From positions 9,184,001-9,248,000 of the forward strand of contig NC_058190.1 of NCBI RefSeq assembly GCF_907165205.1: a stretch of 64,000 nucleotides of DNA, given 5' to 3'. Numbering within the stretch: the first letter of the stretch is position 1; the number at the start of each line of letters is the position of its first letter. Of the stretch, positions 33,040 through 43,573 are shown piece after piece. The position numbers and the translations under genes are program-made. This DNA is from Coccinella septempunctata. Its lineage: Eukaryota > Arthropoda > Insecta > Coleoptera > Coccinellidae. The notes below the pieces were generated by a model. It had not been told where the DNA came from, made no database searches, and saw only the letters and a program-made list of their open reading frames with translations.

Positions 33040-34146
33040 TATGTAGGGCGTGTATTGAGGCTGATTGATGGTGTTGGAATAAGATTCAGATTCGATGGAG
33101 GCCTATTTAATCTGAAGCGCCTCAGAGCAAAAACCCGTTCAAAGTTTCTCACGGAACTTCAATATGCAGATGACTGCTCACTTATAGCTAGCAGCCCAGA
33201 GGATCTACAGGTAATGCTGGACACCTTTAAACATATATACGAAGCTTTAGGCCTGAATATCGACAATGCCAAAATCCTGGTGTGTCCGCCAGAAAGCCTT
33301 CAAATACATATCAGCCTGGAGAATGAAACTCTAGAACAGGTCGAGCAGTTCGAATACTTGGGAAGCTTCATAAATACTAGGGCTAACCTAGACACGGAAA
33401 TACAAAACCGTATCAATTCGGCATCACGGGCATTCTGGAACCTAAACGACAGAGTGTTTCAAAATCACGACCTCAATCTGAAGACCAAGACAGCTGTTTA
33501 CAAAGCAGTGGTCCGGTCCTCCCAACGCTTCTTTACGGAAGCGAAAGCTGAACACCCTACAGGCGACATATTAAACAGCTTGAACAAACGCAACGTCTTC
33601 TAAGACAGAAAATGCACATCAGATGGGTCCACAAAGTTTCGAATGCAGAATGTCTTGCAGCGCGCGAGTTGTACAACAATTGAGACTCAAGTAACGAGAG
33701 ACCGACTCAGATGGAACGGCCACATTCTGAGGATGCAAGACACAAGACTCCCCAAAATAGCTCTGTATGGCGAATTCACATAGAGAGAGCCCGAAAACCG
33801 GGAGGCCAGTATACGTGGTTTAAGGATACACTACATCAATCCCTAAAATCAGTTGATGCCAATCATAACTGGGAACAACTACCATTGGACAGGTCACAGT
33901 GGAGGTCTTTAGTACACAGTTATAATGGAGACTCGAGAAGGATATAGCGGAGGCCAGATCTGGTTGGTGACTATCCATGCCTTGATTGTGGAAGGATCTG
34001 CAGGTCACGGGTCTCTTCAGTCACAGGAGGGCACACGGTCGCAATTAGCCCTAGGAAATACAAGTCTGTTCGCACTTTTTTTTGTCTTTTTATAGATTTC
34101 TTCCCGGTAACGGGATATATCAATGAATGAATGAATGAATGAATGA
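33040..34146 (+). mobile_element. Family A LINE, copy 2
   Basis: 5'-truncated ORF2 with GVGIRFRFDGGLFNLKRLRA, TELQYADDCSLIASSPEDLQ (intact YADD), EQFEYLGSFINTRANLD and NRINSASRAFWNLNDRVFQN in one frame up to about 33600, then frame-broken through RLRWNGHILRMQDTRLPKIA and the C-terminal finger region. It ends with a (TGAA)n tail at 34120-34146. The RT active site survives, but truncation and frameshifts make the copy inactive. Confidence 0.85.
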
Positions 34147-34149
34147 ATT

Positions 34150-34762
34150 GTAAAATCAGTCATATTATTCTAGGCTTTTTCAATAAGACTAGGCCTATTG
34201 CAACATCACCATAATAATCCAGGATCTCACAATTTCACTGATAATTTGAGGCGTATTATAATATGCCTGTTGCTCTTCAGGCTTATTATTGTCAAAATTC
34301 AAAGGCGCGCGAATATCCTGAATTCTGATTGATTTTACTCGTCGTATGGTAATACGACTGACGGCTTGTCAGGCTAATTGTGCAATCTATGCAAAAATGA
34401 AGAAATCATGAACCAGAGGAAAGAATGTGTAGTGGGCCAAAAAAGAGCTGCAGAAAAAATGCTGAACGTGAGTAATAAGTAATTGAAACCCTCTAATAAG
34501 AGAAACCGTAGCAATCGAAGTTCCTAAAGTAGATAGAGGAATTCCAAAAATATCATGGTAAAAATCTCCAATGATGTTTACCAAATTGGTACCATTCATG
34601 GACTGTTAAACAGATGGATAGCCACAGTAACGAAGTGATTAATATTCCAAAAGATAAAGTGATTTCCGTAAGAAGAGCTTTCCTTTTTTCAAAATTCGAA
34701 GGACAGGGATTCAAAAAGTGTTCTTGCTAACCATGCAAGTCACAGTGTCCCCATATGAAATG
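34150..34762. other. AT-rich stretch with no recognised feature
   Basis: Nothing identifiable on either strand. Confidence 0.4.
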
Positions 34763-34764
34763 TA

Positions 34765-35626
34765 CAGGGTGGGCAAATTTCGATGTTTTAGCAGTTATGT
34801 TTTTTTAAATGGGAACACTAGTTTTCTATGCAATTTTTTGAAAGCTTAATTTTTTCTGATTTCAAAAATATATAACATCATATGGTTTGTACCAATATAA
34901 ATGATAGAAAATGGTCAAAAACCTTTTTTCTCAATATTTCTATGGTTTCAAATTTTGATGAGCACAGAAACATATAGCATCGTATGATTACCACTGTCTC
35001 TTTCTATAAGTCCTTTCATTATTATGAAAATTTATGAAATTTATCTTGATTCAAATTTCGTGAAAATTGGTAAAAAGCATAGAAAGAATGACATTGCCGG
35101 AAGGATACTGCATTTGTTATAGGAAACTCTATTTTTCTGTGCTTGTCAAAAGTTGAAACCATAGAAATATCGAGAAAAAAGGTTTTTGACCATTTTATAT
35201 TATTTATATTGATACAAACCATATGATGTTATATATTTTTGAAATCAGTAAAAATTAAGCATTCAAAAAATTGCACAGAAAACTAGTGTTCCCATTAAAA
35301 AAAAAACATAACTTTGGGTAATAGCTTCGTAATTAAAAATCCTGCAAAAAAGGCGAGCACGCCAGTGGATTCTACGTAAAAAAGTGCCTGTATAATGTAT
35401 CAATTTCAGAGCTCTATCATCAGTATTAGCGGAGATATAAATTTATTTCGATATCGCCATTTTTCCAATTTTTGCTTATAACTCGAAAACAAAAGAAAGT
35501 GGCCAAAAATCATTACTACTATTGTAAGTTTCTCAGAAAAAGAGAACGAGAATGGGGAATCAGATTTTGTCTATCTCCTCTGGTTTAAAAGCTGTAGTAC
35601 TAAAACATCGAAATTTGCCCACCCTG
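34765..35626. mobile_element. Long foldback element B, copy 1 (left arm deleted)
   Basis: Starts CAGGGTGGGCAAATTTCGAT and ends with its inverse CGAAATTTGCCCACCCTG, each next to TA. The arms contain CAAAAACCTTTTTTCTCAAT with its inverse and TGATTTCAAAAATATATAAC with its inverse. Compared with copy 2 (48805-49980), about 300 bases of the left arm are missing just after the terminal 30 bases, so the hairpin is lopsided. No transposase. Confidence 0.85.
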
Positions 35627-35929
35627 TACAAGCAAATGTGATAAGAGTGGACTATAATCCAAATCGATAATTATTTATTTTTTGTCCTATCAGCGATTTC
35701 TATGATTTGCTTGGTAAAATACGACGTATTTTATACAGTCAAATTCTAAAAACATCGCGTACAGATTCTGTTGAACAATAAGACAAAGAAGCGTCAGGCG
35801 TTTTATAACACGTCTTAAATAATCAGTCATACTGTTCGATTTTCATTTACTTTGGTAGTTTTACAATCACCTATTCATATTGAAAAAACCTAGGCGTATT
35901 ATAATTATAATAAGACTGATATTATGATA

Positions 35930-36420
35930 AGCCTGCGATACATCTATGTTCTAAGATATCATGTTAATCCATCTCTGATGTCGGCGGCATCGGGATAAAA
36001 TATATCCGAGGCGACGTGATCGAAACGTCTCGGCAGGAGACGGTCGATCGTCAGTTGCCGCAGTTATTAATAAATTATCGACTGGGTCGGAAAAAGTGGA
36101 TGTCCCGGCCCGAAAATAAAAACGTTCACATCCGGAGCAGCGGCGGAGGACGGTTTGCAAATGCGGTTAGAGGACGATAATTTCGAAAGCGACGGCGACA
36201 ACGTACGGTGCCCGGTCCGCTACAAAGCCGTTACGGCGGCGCGAGGATTGGAGCAGCGATGGGACGGACCCACATTAGTCAGCATTAATATGAAATGCAT
36301 GGGTAGCTTTCGTTCGGTCGCTCGGTTCGGCCGGAGGAAGGATACAGGTGCGGAATTGATACGTTTTCCCTCTTCTTTTTTTCCGGGAAAATGGTGAAAT
36401 GATGCCGGATTCAGACGTGG
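35930..36420. other. GC-rich single-copy island
   Basis: Contains CGCAGTTATTAATAAATTAT, GGTCGATCGTCAGTTGCCGC and TTACGGCGGCGCGAGG-type sequence. Frames of 69-80 codons occur on both strands without domains. TTAATAAATTA inside GC-rich DNA hints at a regulatory element. Confidence 0.4.
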
Positions 36421-36699
36421 GCTCTACACAGTAGAAAGACTATTGCTTGAAGCTCTCGACTCTTGTATTTCAGACAAGTTTATTTCAGAAAACAGCAAAT
36501 GTAATTCAGATTACTCGATTCAATTTCAAAAATGGCCATGTGAAATGCAGTTAGGTCACATTTATTCAAGAAATCGTCAATTGTAATTCAGAAAATATTA
36601 GATTGATGCGACCAATACTTGATGAAAATCCATAATTGAACTCTAAAAAGATTTTCACGAAACTTGGTTTTTAAACTACGATACGTGTCTCGATTTTAG

Positions 36700-36765
36700 C
36701 TTCACCCACCTGAAGATGCTATTGTGATAGCGAAACCGAGGCCATCTTTGTGAAAATAGTACATA
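36700..36765 (+). repeat. CCTGAAGATGC...GCGAAAC motif, Penelope-type
   Basis: CACCCACCTGAAGATGCTAT, TGTGATAGCGAAACCGAGG: a short hairpin (GCTAT/ATAGC) between CTGAAGA and GAAA, preceded by TTCACCCA. The same sequence recurs at 45280-45335 (minus) and 46238-46300 (plus). It has hammerhead-like order with one extra T before the stem. Confidence 0.55.
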
Positions 36766-36884
36766 TAATCTAAGTTCAGAAAATATCGATTGCAATTCAG
36801 AAAATATCTATCAAGATATTCAGAAATATCAATTGTAATACAGAAAGAAATTAATTTCATACTGACGATGGAAAAGATACAGAA

Positions 36885-37040
36885 TTTTCAGGCTAATGAA
36901 AATATTGGATGGAAAAAATAAGGTGTCCATTTGAAATAACGAAATAGGATCGCGATCAGACTTTCTGCACCATCCTATCTATACAGGGTGAGTCTTTGAA
37001 TCGAACAAATTGTAATGAACGAGTATTTTTCTGACAAAAA
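36885..37040 (+). repeat. 150-bp direct repeat, left member
   Basis: GAATTTTCAGGCTAATGAAA through CTATACAGGGTGAGTCTTTG is repeated at 38080-38230 with about 80 percent identity. It lies inside the 3 kb element and may represent duplicated internal sequence or an inserted MITE end. Confidence 0.6.
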
Positions 37041-37194
37041 TGCACCTTCATTTTAGAATAATCTTTTAGTTTCATTTTAAATGATTTTATTTTGAATTAA
37101 TTTTGGAGAGAAAGATTTTCAGTTTCCAATTCAGGATTCCGGCATCGTTTTTATTCCGTTTTCAGTTCTGAAAAACGATGTCGCACCGTATAAA

Positions 37195-37600
37195 ACATCC
37201 TGAATGGGAACATAACCGTGTTTTTTGTTCGCTAGCACAGATTAGTCGAAATTAAGACGTCTTCATCGACGCAAATTTTACCGAATTTCGATAGTCGGGG
37301 CACATCTGATTTCCGCACCCCCCTTGTGGGTATAAAATCAGATGTTCCCCCGCAGGTCACTTCACTTACGATTAAATTACGATTAATTCACTTACGCTTG
37401 AATTCCGATTAATTGACTTGCTTACGTACGACCCGAATTAACGCTCCGTGTCGACTCAGAAATTTTCTTTTGTTTTTTTTTCGCACAGTTAAGAGTAGAA
37501 TTTTATTTTATTTTTCTTCGTCACTTCTATTTGGTGATGAAACCATTGGTAAGGCGACACTCCGCCTTTTTTTTTATATATCATTGGAAGTCCAGCCTTC
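37195..37600 (+). promoter_or_regulatory. TATA-containing promoter-like segment, possible solo-LTR or element promoter
   Basis: GGGTATAAAATCAGATG at about 37329 is followed about 30 bases on by GGTCACTTCACTTACG, a spacing expected for TATA box and initiator. The segment is GC-richer than its surroundings upstream of the TATA box and leads into the tandem-repeat frame at 37600. I found no second LTR, so the parent element is unknown. Confidence 0.35.
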
Positions 37601-37900
37601 CTTCATCCCTTACTACCCAGGTTCCTACTGCTGAAGCACCCCGCTGGCGTGGATACTCAGGGGGTGCAGAACGCACTTTGAAGTGGCGAAAAACTTCCTC
37701 CATCCCTTACTACCCCGGTTTGAATTCCACTCCTACTGCTGAAGCACCCCGCTGGCGTGGATACTCAGGGGGTGCAGAACGCACTTTGAAGTGGCTAAAA
37801 ATTTCCTCCATCCCTTACTACCCCGGTTTGAATTCCACTCCTACTGCTGAAGCACCCCGCTGGCGTGGATACTCAAGGAGTGAAGAACGCGATTCTCAAT
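37600..37900 (+). repeat. 108-bp tandem repeat in an open frame
   Basis: Nearly three copies with period exactly 108 (CTGCTGAAGC at 37628, 37736, 37844), i.e. 36 codons, inside a 144-codon open frame (37531-37965, no ATG at its start). The encoded unit contains TAEAPRWRGYSGGAERTLKW. The first unit lacks the GAATTCCACTCC spacer. Frame preservation may be coincidental to the multiple-of-three period. No family recognised. Confidence 0.7.
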
Positions 37901-38011
37901 TGCGATTTCTTCAATATATTCCGAAAATAAAAAATTTCGGTGATTTAATCTTTGAAATTGAGTAACTGTCAAATCGTTGATCGCGCAATCAAAGTTTCGT
38001 GAAACCCGCCG
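37889..38011 (+). mobile_element. Right half of the TTGATCGCGCAATCAA MITE
   Basis: GATTCTCAATTGCGATTTCT through GTCAAATCGTTGATCGCGCA and GTTTCGTGAAAC matches 41364-41476. The left half is replaced by the 108-bp tandem repeat. Confidence 0.7.
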
Positions 38012-38181
38012 CTCTCAGTATTCTTCCAAATATGGAAGTTACTTTGATGTCTGAGAATAAATTTGAAAAAACTTTTAAGGGCAGAATTTTCAGGCGAATG
38101 AAAATATTGGATGAAAAAAATAAGGTGCCCATTGGAACTAAAGAAATAGAATCGGGTTCAGACTTTCTGTAACACCCTACT

Positions 38182-38530
38182 ATACAGGATGAGTCTTGGA
38201 CTCCTACAATTATTATAACAGTAGATTCTTGAGGTCAAAAGAAACATTTTTTTCCTTCACCATTTTAACCGAATCGGCTCGGTTTAAAAGATACAGGCTG
38301 TTTAAAAACCATAAAAAAATCTCACTAACGGTTTTATCGAATGAAATGAATTTCGGAATACAGTTTAACATTTATTTTATTAATCTTTCTCGAACACTAT
38401 ATATCACCCACGTCTTCCAGTTTTCTCATTATGACCCTTACGTTCCAAAAATTCAAACAACCCAACTCTTGAAACTATCTAATGAATATTTGAACGTCTT
38501 GTAAAATAAAAGTATTCTCCATATTCTCCA
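38182..38530 (+). mobile_element. MITE-like repeat (CAGGATGAGTC end), copy 1
   Basis: TACAGGATGAGTCTTGGACT, AGTAGATTCTTGAGGTCAAA, TATCGAATGAAATGAATTTC and CCCAACTCTTGAAACTA are shared in order with 44900-45275. Includes the right member of the 150-bp direct repeat at its start. Non-coding. Confidence 0.65.
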
Positions 38531-39214
38531 GTATAATGCGCCGTTTCTGAGTATTTTGATGCCCAAAAATAAAAAATATCCTACAATTCGAAAAACTGGG
38601 AACTTTGACCGAATGTAACTTTGGTTAAAAGATCACCAGATGTGAATGTATCACAGATTAAGCTAGTTATTTTGAAGGTTATTTTGTTGTACCAGGGGCG
38701 GCAACCAACAGCAACCAACAGCTCATTATGAAAACTTAAAATGGCTATATCTTTTTATCAGGGCCGAATAGAAAAAATCGAAGCAATAATACCTCTCATG
38801 TCATTTCGTGTTCATGTTCATTATTCTCTGAAGTGTGTTAATATTTGAGTCCTAATCAAAATGAAATAAAATTTTATATAAAACACGTAAGTTATAAATG
38901 TTTATTCATTCGAAGATCAACCTCGTGTGTTGAATTTTCTTATTTTGAATGAACGTTCGTTTAACTTACTTGTTGTATAAAGAACTAGTATACAACATGT
39001 GAATTATAAATTTTTATTCGTTCTAAGAAATAAACCTACTGACCCTTAAGGCTCATAGGTTAAACTTTTTAATCAAGAATAAACTACTAAAAAGCGTCAC
39101 AAAACGGTCAAAAGAAAGAAGCGGCATTCATAATAAATCACCTGTACTGAGCTATCAAATAAATCCTGTAGACAATCAACACGCAAATAACCTCAAACTA
39201 TATTCCTACTTCCT
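38531..39214. other. AT-rich interior with a 111-bp duplication
   Basis: CACGTAAGTTATAAATGTTT (38884) and CATGTGAATTATAAATTTTT (38996) begin two adjacent diverged copies of about 111 bases. Also CAACCAACAG in tandem near 38703. No gene. Confidence 0.45.
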
Positions 39215-39499
39215 GAATTACAAATGACAGTTCCTGAATCACAAATGATTAATCTGATTTAAAATTAATGTTTTCTGAAATTAAATTGACTAATCTGAAT
39301 TACATTTGATATTTTCTGAGATAAATGTTGAAAAACAAAATTTCAAATGACCATTTCTAAAATTAAATTGATTAATCTAGAATACAATTGACGGTTTCTA
39401 AAATAAACTTGACTAATCTGAATTTCAATTGATCGTTTCTGAATTACAGGTGGAAACGTTGAGAGGAGTCCTGGGCTACCATTTTCAATCCGTGAAAAA

Positions 39500-39890
39500 A
39501 TATGGGAGACAGTAAGAAAGAAACGAAACGTCCTGAAATGACCGGAATGCAGCTCACGACGGACTCCCTCGGTTGTGTTTTTCACCGGATCGTTGCGTTC
39601 GTCCAGTCTAATCGAGGTATTAGCGCCTTATCGAACCGACAGTCGGCACCGTATAACGGGCAGCCGAACAGGAAGCCACCTCGATGATTAAGGGCATTTA
39701 TGGTGACATTAAAAAAACGCCACTGCGACACGAACGGCGGGGGGAAACGTCGAATCATCGGACTGTGACATGCACACAACTTGTCATCAAACAGAATGTT
39801 AGCCGGTTCGTTCACGATCACAGGCTGAGTCGCCGACCGCTAGATCCGATTTTAGCGTTTACTACCCACTTGAATGTTTCCATTACCAGT
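39500..39890. other. GC-richer single-copy island
   Basis: CATTTATGGTGACATTAAAA and CGACGGACTCCCTCGG-type sequence without domain homology, directly adjoining the 5'-truncated Tc1 relic. Confidence 0.35.
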
Positions 39891-39894
39891 TCAA

Positions 39895-41178
39895 TGCACA
39901 GGCCCGTACTGGTCATGAATGTCCAGAATGTTGCAGCGATTCAGGGAAACAGGTATGAATGTCCGAAGACCAGGACAGGGTAGACCACGAGTAACAACTG
40001 CCATTCAAGAACTTTACTTGAGTTTCTTCGTTGAGACCACGGTTTGCAACCGCTCGCCTCCTTCAAATTCAGCTTGAGCAACCTCATGAGGTGTAAATTA
40101 GAACTCAGACAATGGGCATGTTCCGATATTGCTGGTTTTACTGGCCCGCAATCGAATAACAATAGAACTCGAACGACAGGGCCAATAGGCTAAGGCTTTG
40201 AAATACTGACAGTACTGTTCAGGAATTTCGGAACAGACGGTATAAGAAATCACCTCAGAGAATATGATTTAAGGCCTCGTGTCGCGGCAAGAGGCCCAGC
40301 TCTTACCCCAGCCCATCGAAGGGCGCGTTTGGATTTTGCGAGAGAGCATATCTATTGGGAAGAGGCCGATTGGGAAAGGGTTCTCTTCACAGATGAGTCT
40401 AGATTCTACTTCTACCATTGTGATCGACGTTCCCTTGTATACAGACGCGTCCACATGAAAGATATGCTCAGTGCAATTTCCTGAATACTACTGGTTTCGG
40501 GGGAGGATCGATTATGGTATGGGGTGGAATATCTTTGACTGCTCGCACAGACCTAGTGGTCGTTGATAATGAAGCTATGAATGCTGATAAGTATATAAGG
40601 AACATTCTTGAAGAGCATGTAGTGCCATCTGCCCCGTACATTGGTGAAAATTTCATTTTTATGGACTATAATGTCAGACCCCATCCTGCGCGCATCTTCA
40701 GGAGTACCTTGAAGAGGTTGAAGTCTCTCGAATGGAATGGCCAGCAAGAAGTCCAGATCTCAATCCGATTGAGCAGGTTTGGGACAACCTCAATAGAAGG
40801 CTGAGAAGTTCAGAAAATCATCCAGCTAGTCTTAATGACTTAGGAATCCAACTCGGAGAAATCTGGGAAGGATTAGATCAGAACATTTTAAGATCACTCA
40901 TTTTGAGTATGAACCATCGTTGCCGAGCTGTAATTAACGCAAGGGGTGGAAATACCAAGTATTAAATCACTTATCAGCATTTCAGTATTTTGAAAATTTT
41001 CATTTTCCTTCTTTCACATAAGATTCGGTGAAATCCTGAATTTTTCTTCCATTTAATGTGTCTTGTTTCGTTCAAAACCTTTCCGAGAGAAAAAAAATAA
41101 GTTATAAAGTCAATGTAGAGTTCACTTTCATTAAAATTGAGATTTTCAGAATGTGCGTTAATTTTTTTGCACGGCGTA
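39895..41178 (+). pseudogene. Tc1-like transposon, nearly complete DD34E transposase pseudogene
   Basis: Pieces in order, across several frames: SRMLQRFRETGMNVRRPGQG with RPRVTTAIQ (HTH and GRPR linker); REYDLRPRVAARGPALTPAH; ERVLFTDESRFYFYHCDRRS with the first catalytic Asp; GSIMVWGGISL; IFMDYNVRPHPARI, the second Asp (normally QDNARPH); MEWPARSPDLNPIEQVWDNL with the catalytic Glu; and the C-terminus NHRCRAVINARGGNTKY plus stop at 40963-40965. All three acids are still readable, but at least three frameshifts split the gene. Downstream, AATTTTTTTGCACGGCGTA at 41160-41178 looks like the 3' inverted repeat at a TA. No 5' partner is visible, so the 5' end is truncated. Confidence 0.85.
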
Positions 41179-41229
41179 TATCCTATTCTCAAATTCAGAC
41201 CTTACTTCAAACTTGAAATTATCATTCCC

Positions 41230-41476
41230 GGTTTCAGTAACCTTGATCGGGCAATCAACGCTTGATTGAAGCTAAACGTCAATTGGTTTTCAATCGATAA
41301 TTCAATAATGAACATTCAGAATATCATTCTTCAAATTATGATCCATATACATCCATTCAACGATTCTCAATTGCGATTTCTTCAGTATATTCCGAAATGA
41401 ATAGGTTTCGGTGATTTATTCTTGGAAATCGGGTAACTGTCAAATCGCTGATCGCGCAATCAAAGTTTTGTGAAAC
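41230..41476. mobile_element. MITE with GGTTTCA...TTGATC ends
   Basis: Begins GGTTTCAGTAACCTTGATCG, GGCAATCAACG and ends with the inverse-related GATCGCGCAATCAAAGTTTT, GTGAAAC. The ends pair at roughly three bases in four over 40 bases, each end containing its own small hairpin. Its right half recurs at 37889-38011. Confidence 0.65.
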
Positions 41477-41479
41477 TGC

Positions 41480-41812
41480 TGCTTATTCCAGAATTCAAAA
41501 ATTGTGTGTATGCCGTTAAAAATGTTTTCAAAATCTTCTGAATCTTGGGACTCTTTTTCATACACAACGTAAGAAAACAGAAAGATATATTTTTGTCAAC
41601 AACATTTCGAAAATCTTTTACGGTAAAAAATTTTTTACTATTTTCATGTATCATCGAAACTCTTGCTATTGTAACTACCAACCATTCTACCACGATCACG
41701 TAGATATTTTGTTCTCTACCCTTCTCATTCATAGAAACCATGGAGGTCATCAATGATGCTGATAAAACCGACAACATCCTTAGGAGCCTTGGTAGTTAGC
41801 TCGTGAATACCC
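41480..41812. other. Stretch with no recognised feature
   Basis: A minus-strand frame of 105 codons has no recognisable domain. Nothing else seen. Confidence 0.4.
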
Positions 41813-41814
41813 AG

Positions 41815-42390
41815 GACCGGTTTCGCTATATGAATGGTTATTAGGCCAGCCAGCTCTGGCTTACCATGTGTTCAGCTGTTTCTGCTTCTGATCCACAGAG
41901 CATACAAAGCTCATCTGCTGACTTTTCCATACGGAACAAATGATATTTGTACCCACAGTGCCCCGTCAGCAGTCCCACCATCACCCGAAGCTCAGCTCGT
42001 GACAGCTCTAGCAGTTTTCTGGTGTAGGTCGGTGAAATCATCAAGAATTTCTTTGACTGAGTAAGTCCGGGAGTGTTTCTCCAGAGGGCTATTCTGTTGT
42101 TCAACTTCCATTGTTGGACCTCTGCCTTATATCTATTGGTCTTTTCCAAGCCCACAGAAAGGCTCAGGTCCAGCAGGTGTTAACCTTGATGCTCTTTTTC
42201 CAAGTTCATCGGCTTTTTCATTTTCTTCAACACCACAATGCCCTGGTACCCATAGTAGAGTCACTCTTTTGCCTCTGGCCAGTTGCTTCATGGTGTTAGG
42301 GAACTCCCATGTCAGCAGAGATCCCTGGCAATGTGATTCCAGGGAACACAGCGTGGTCTGGCTTGGCTGTCCGTGATGATGATATTTCCT
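41815..42390 (-). mobile_element. LINE fragment with RNase H domain and Cys/His tail (family E)
   Basis: The minus strand reads LARGKRVTLLWVPGHCGVEE, NEKADELGKRASRLTPAGPE (RNase H C-terminal half), then RYKAEVQQWKLNNRIALWRN, LELSRAELRVMVGLLTGHCG and the tail CMLCGSEAETAEHMV, where the expected final Cys of CxxC-H-C is Ser. A frame change occurs near 42160. It is distinct in sequence from the family C fragments but of the same domain architecture. Confidence 0.8.
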
Positions 42391-42559
42391 TCATAACGAG
42401 GTGGTTTGATACAAATTGATTGGAACCAACTGTATAAAATTTCCCCCTACAAACCAAAGCTTTTCTCCGAGCTTTTCTCATTTTGCATTTTTTGTGCTTT
42501 TGCATGGCGGCCGACATATTAAAGGTGATACCTTTCCAAATTAACACAGTGCACACCCA

Positions 42560-43090
42560 GAATTATTCAAATATTTGATCTATCAGTAAGTTTTCTTATT
42601 TCGATAAGTGAAGATCTTGCTGAAAGTGAAAAGTGTACTGGCTCACAATCCGCTCCAGTCAACCCAATTTTACCGTTGATATCAAACCATACATCGTTAG
42701 AAGGAACGATCGTTACCGAAAGAACTTCACAATGCGAATTTCGAGCAGCGGTAGCGACCCACACAAAGTTTCGAATCCGCTCGCTTCCCTCCCGATCTCC
42801 CAATTCACCGACGAAATACGGTAACGTGTCCCAAATCTGACATTCACCATCTCCGCCTGAAAATCCGGCAGCTTTTATCAGACCGCGACGGAGGCGGCGG
42901 CTCCAATAATTTAATCCCCCGACCGGGAGCATACACACGGGCCCCGCTGGCAACGGGATTAAGAGCGCTATCTGACAATCTGAAAACAGATGATAGCGCC
43001 CGTTCGGTTGCTGCCTACTGCGGACCGGTGACGTTGCTTGATGCATATAATGACGGTCAGCGGTACCTAACGCCATTTCCATATCACACT
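42560..43090. other. GC-richer island with a 171-codon minus-strand ATG frame
   Basis: The minus-strand frame from ATG at 43082 to 42567 is uninterrupted for 171 codons and includes CQIWDTLPYFVGELGDREGS and VPSNDVWFDINGKIGLTGAD. I recognise no domain, and a frame of this length is not far outside chance in this composition. It could be an exon or a conserved non-coding segment. Confidence 0.3.
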
Positions 43091-43203
43091 GATCATTTCG
43101 CGATTTTTATTTCTTTTTCCAATATTCTTGGGAATGGCAGACTGTAATGTGGCAGTAGTAAGCGAACGCAGCCCTTAATGGCTCCTACTGGGTGGGACAC
43201 ATA

Positions 43204-43278
43204 CGCCTGGTTTCACAATCGATGGTTAAGTTTTAGGGTTATGCTACCCACACTCGATGGTTGACTTATACCAGGCGT
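43204..43278. repeat. 75-bp hairpin with CGCCTGGT ends
   Basis: CGCCTGGT at 43204 and ACCAGGCG at 43271 bracket a pair of CGATGGTT motifs in direct order around GGGTTATGCTACCC. Looks like a very small TIR insertion. Confidence 0.5.
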
Positions 43279-43573
43279 TTTGCAATAATCGTCGGAATAT
43301 ACCAATACGCGTGGGAGAGGCAAGAAGGGTCCACTGTTTCTTCGAAAACCACTGCACGTCTATGTCTATGCCAAACGAAAGACGAATAAACGGAACAAAA
43401 GCGCCTAATACTCTCGACTCTGGAAACAGATCGGAAATTAGAAAGAAAAGCTTCAGAAATTCGAGATTTTGCGAATGTACACGCATCTGGCTTCACCTGG
43501 GGCCTGTTATCGTTTCTTATAGTTTCTGGAGGAGTTTTATAATTGCTGAGAACCTATCTCCTTTTCTATACGA

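Larger units (their letters stand above)
36466..39449. mobile_element. 3 kb element with inverted arms of tandem repeats (foldback/Galileo-like architecture)
   Basis: The left arm (36466-36850) is built of repeats of the form TTTATTTCAGAAA...TGTAATTCAGATTA. The right arm (39215-39449) is the inverse; read on the minus strand it starts GTAATTCAGAAACGATCAAT, and CAAGTTTATTTTAGAAACCG aligns with left-arm CAAGTTTATTTCAGAAAACA at roughly three bases in four for about 75 bases. Arms of tandem repeats in inverted order recall FB/Galileo elements. No transposase frame is visible. It separates two GC-rich islands that might once have been one. Confidence 0.55.

Noticed and set aside
34120..34146. CRISPR-like short repeats (TGAA)n
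   Set aside because: A simple 4-bp LINE tail without spacers; the genome is eukaryotic.
37195..37965. Complete LTR retrotransposon
   Set aside because: A TATA/initiator pair suggests an LTR-like promoter, but no second LTR, primer-binding site, gag or pol sequence was found.
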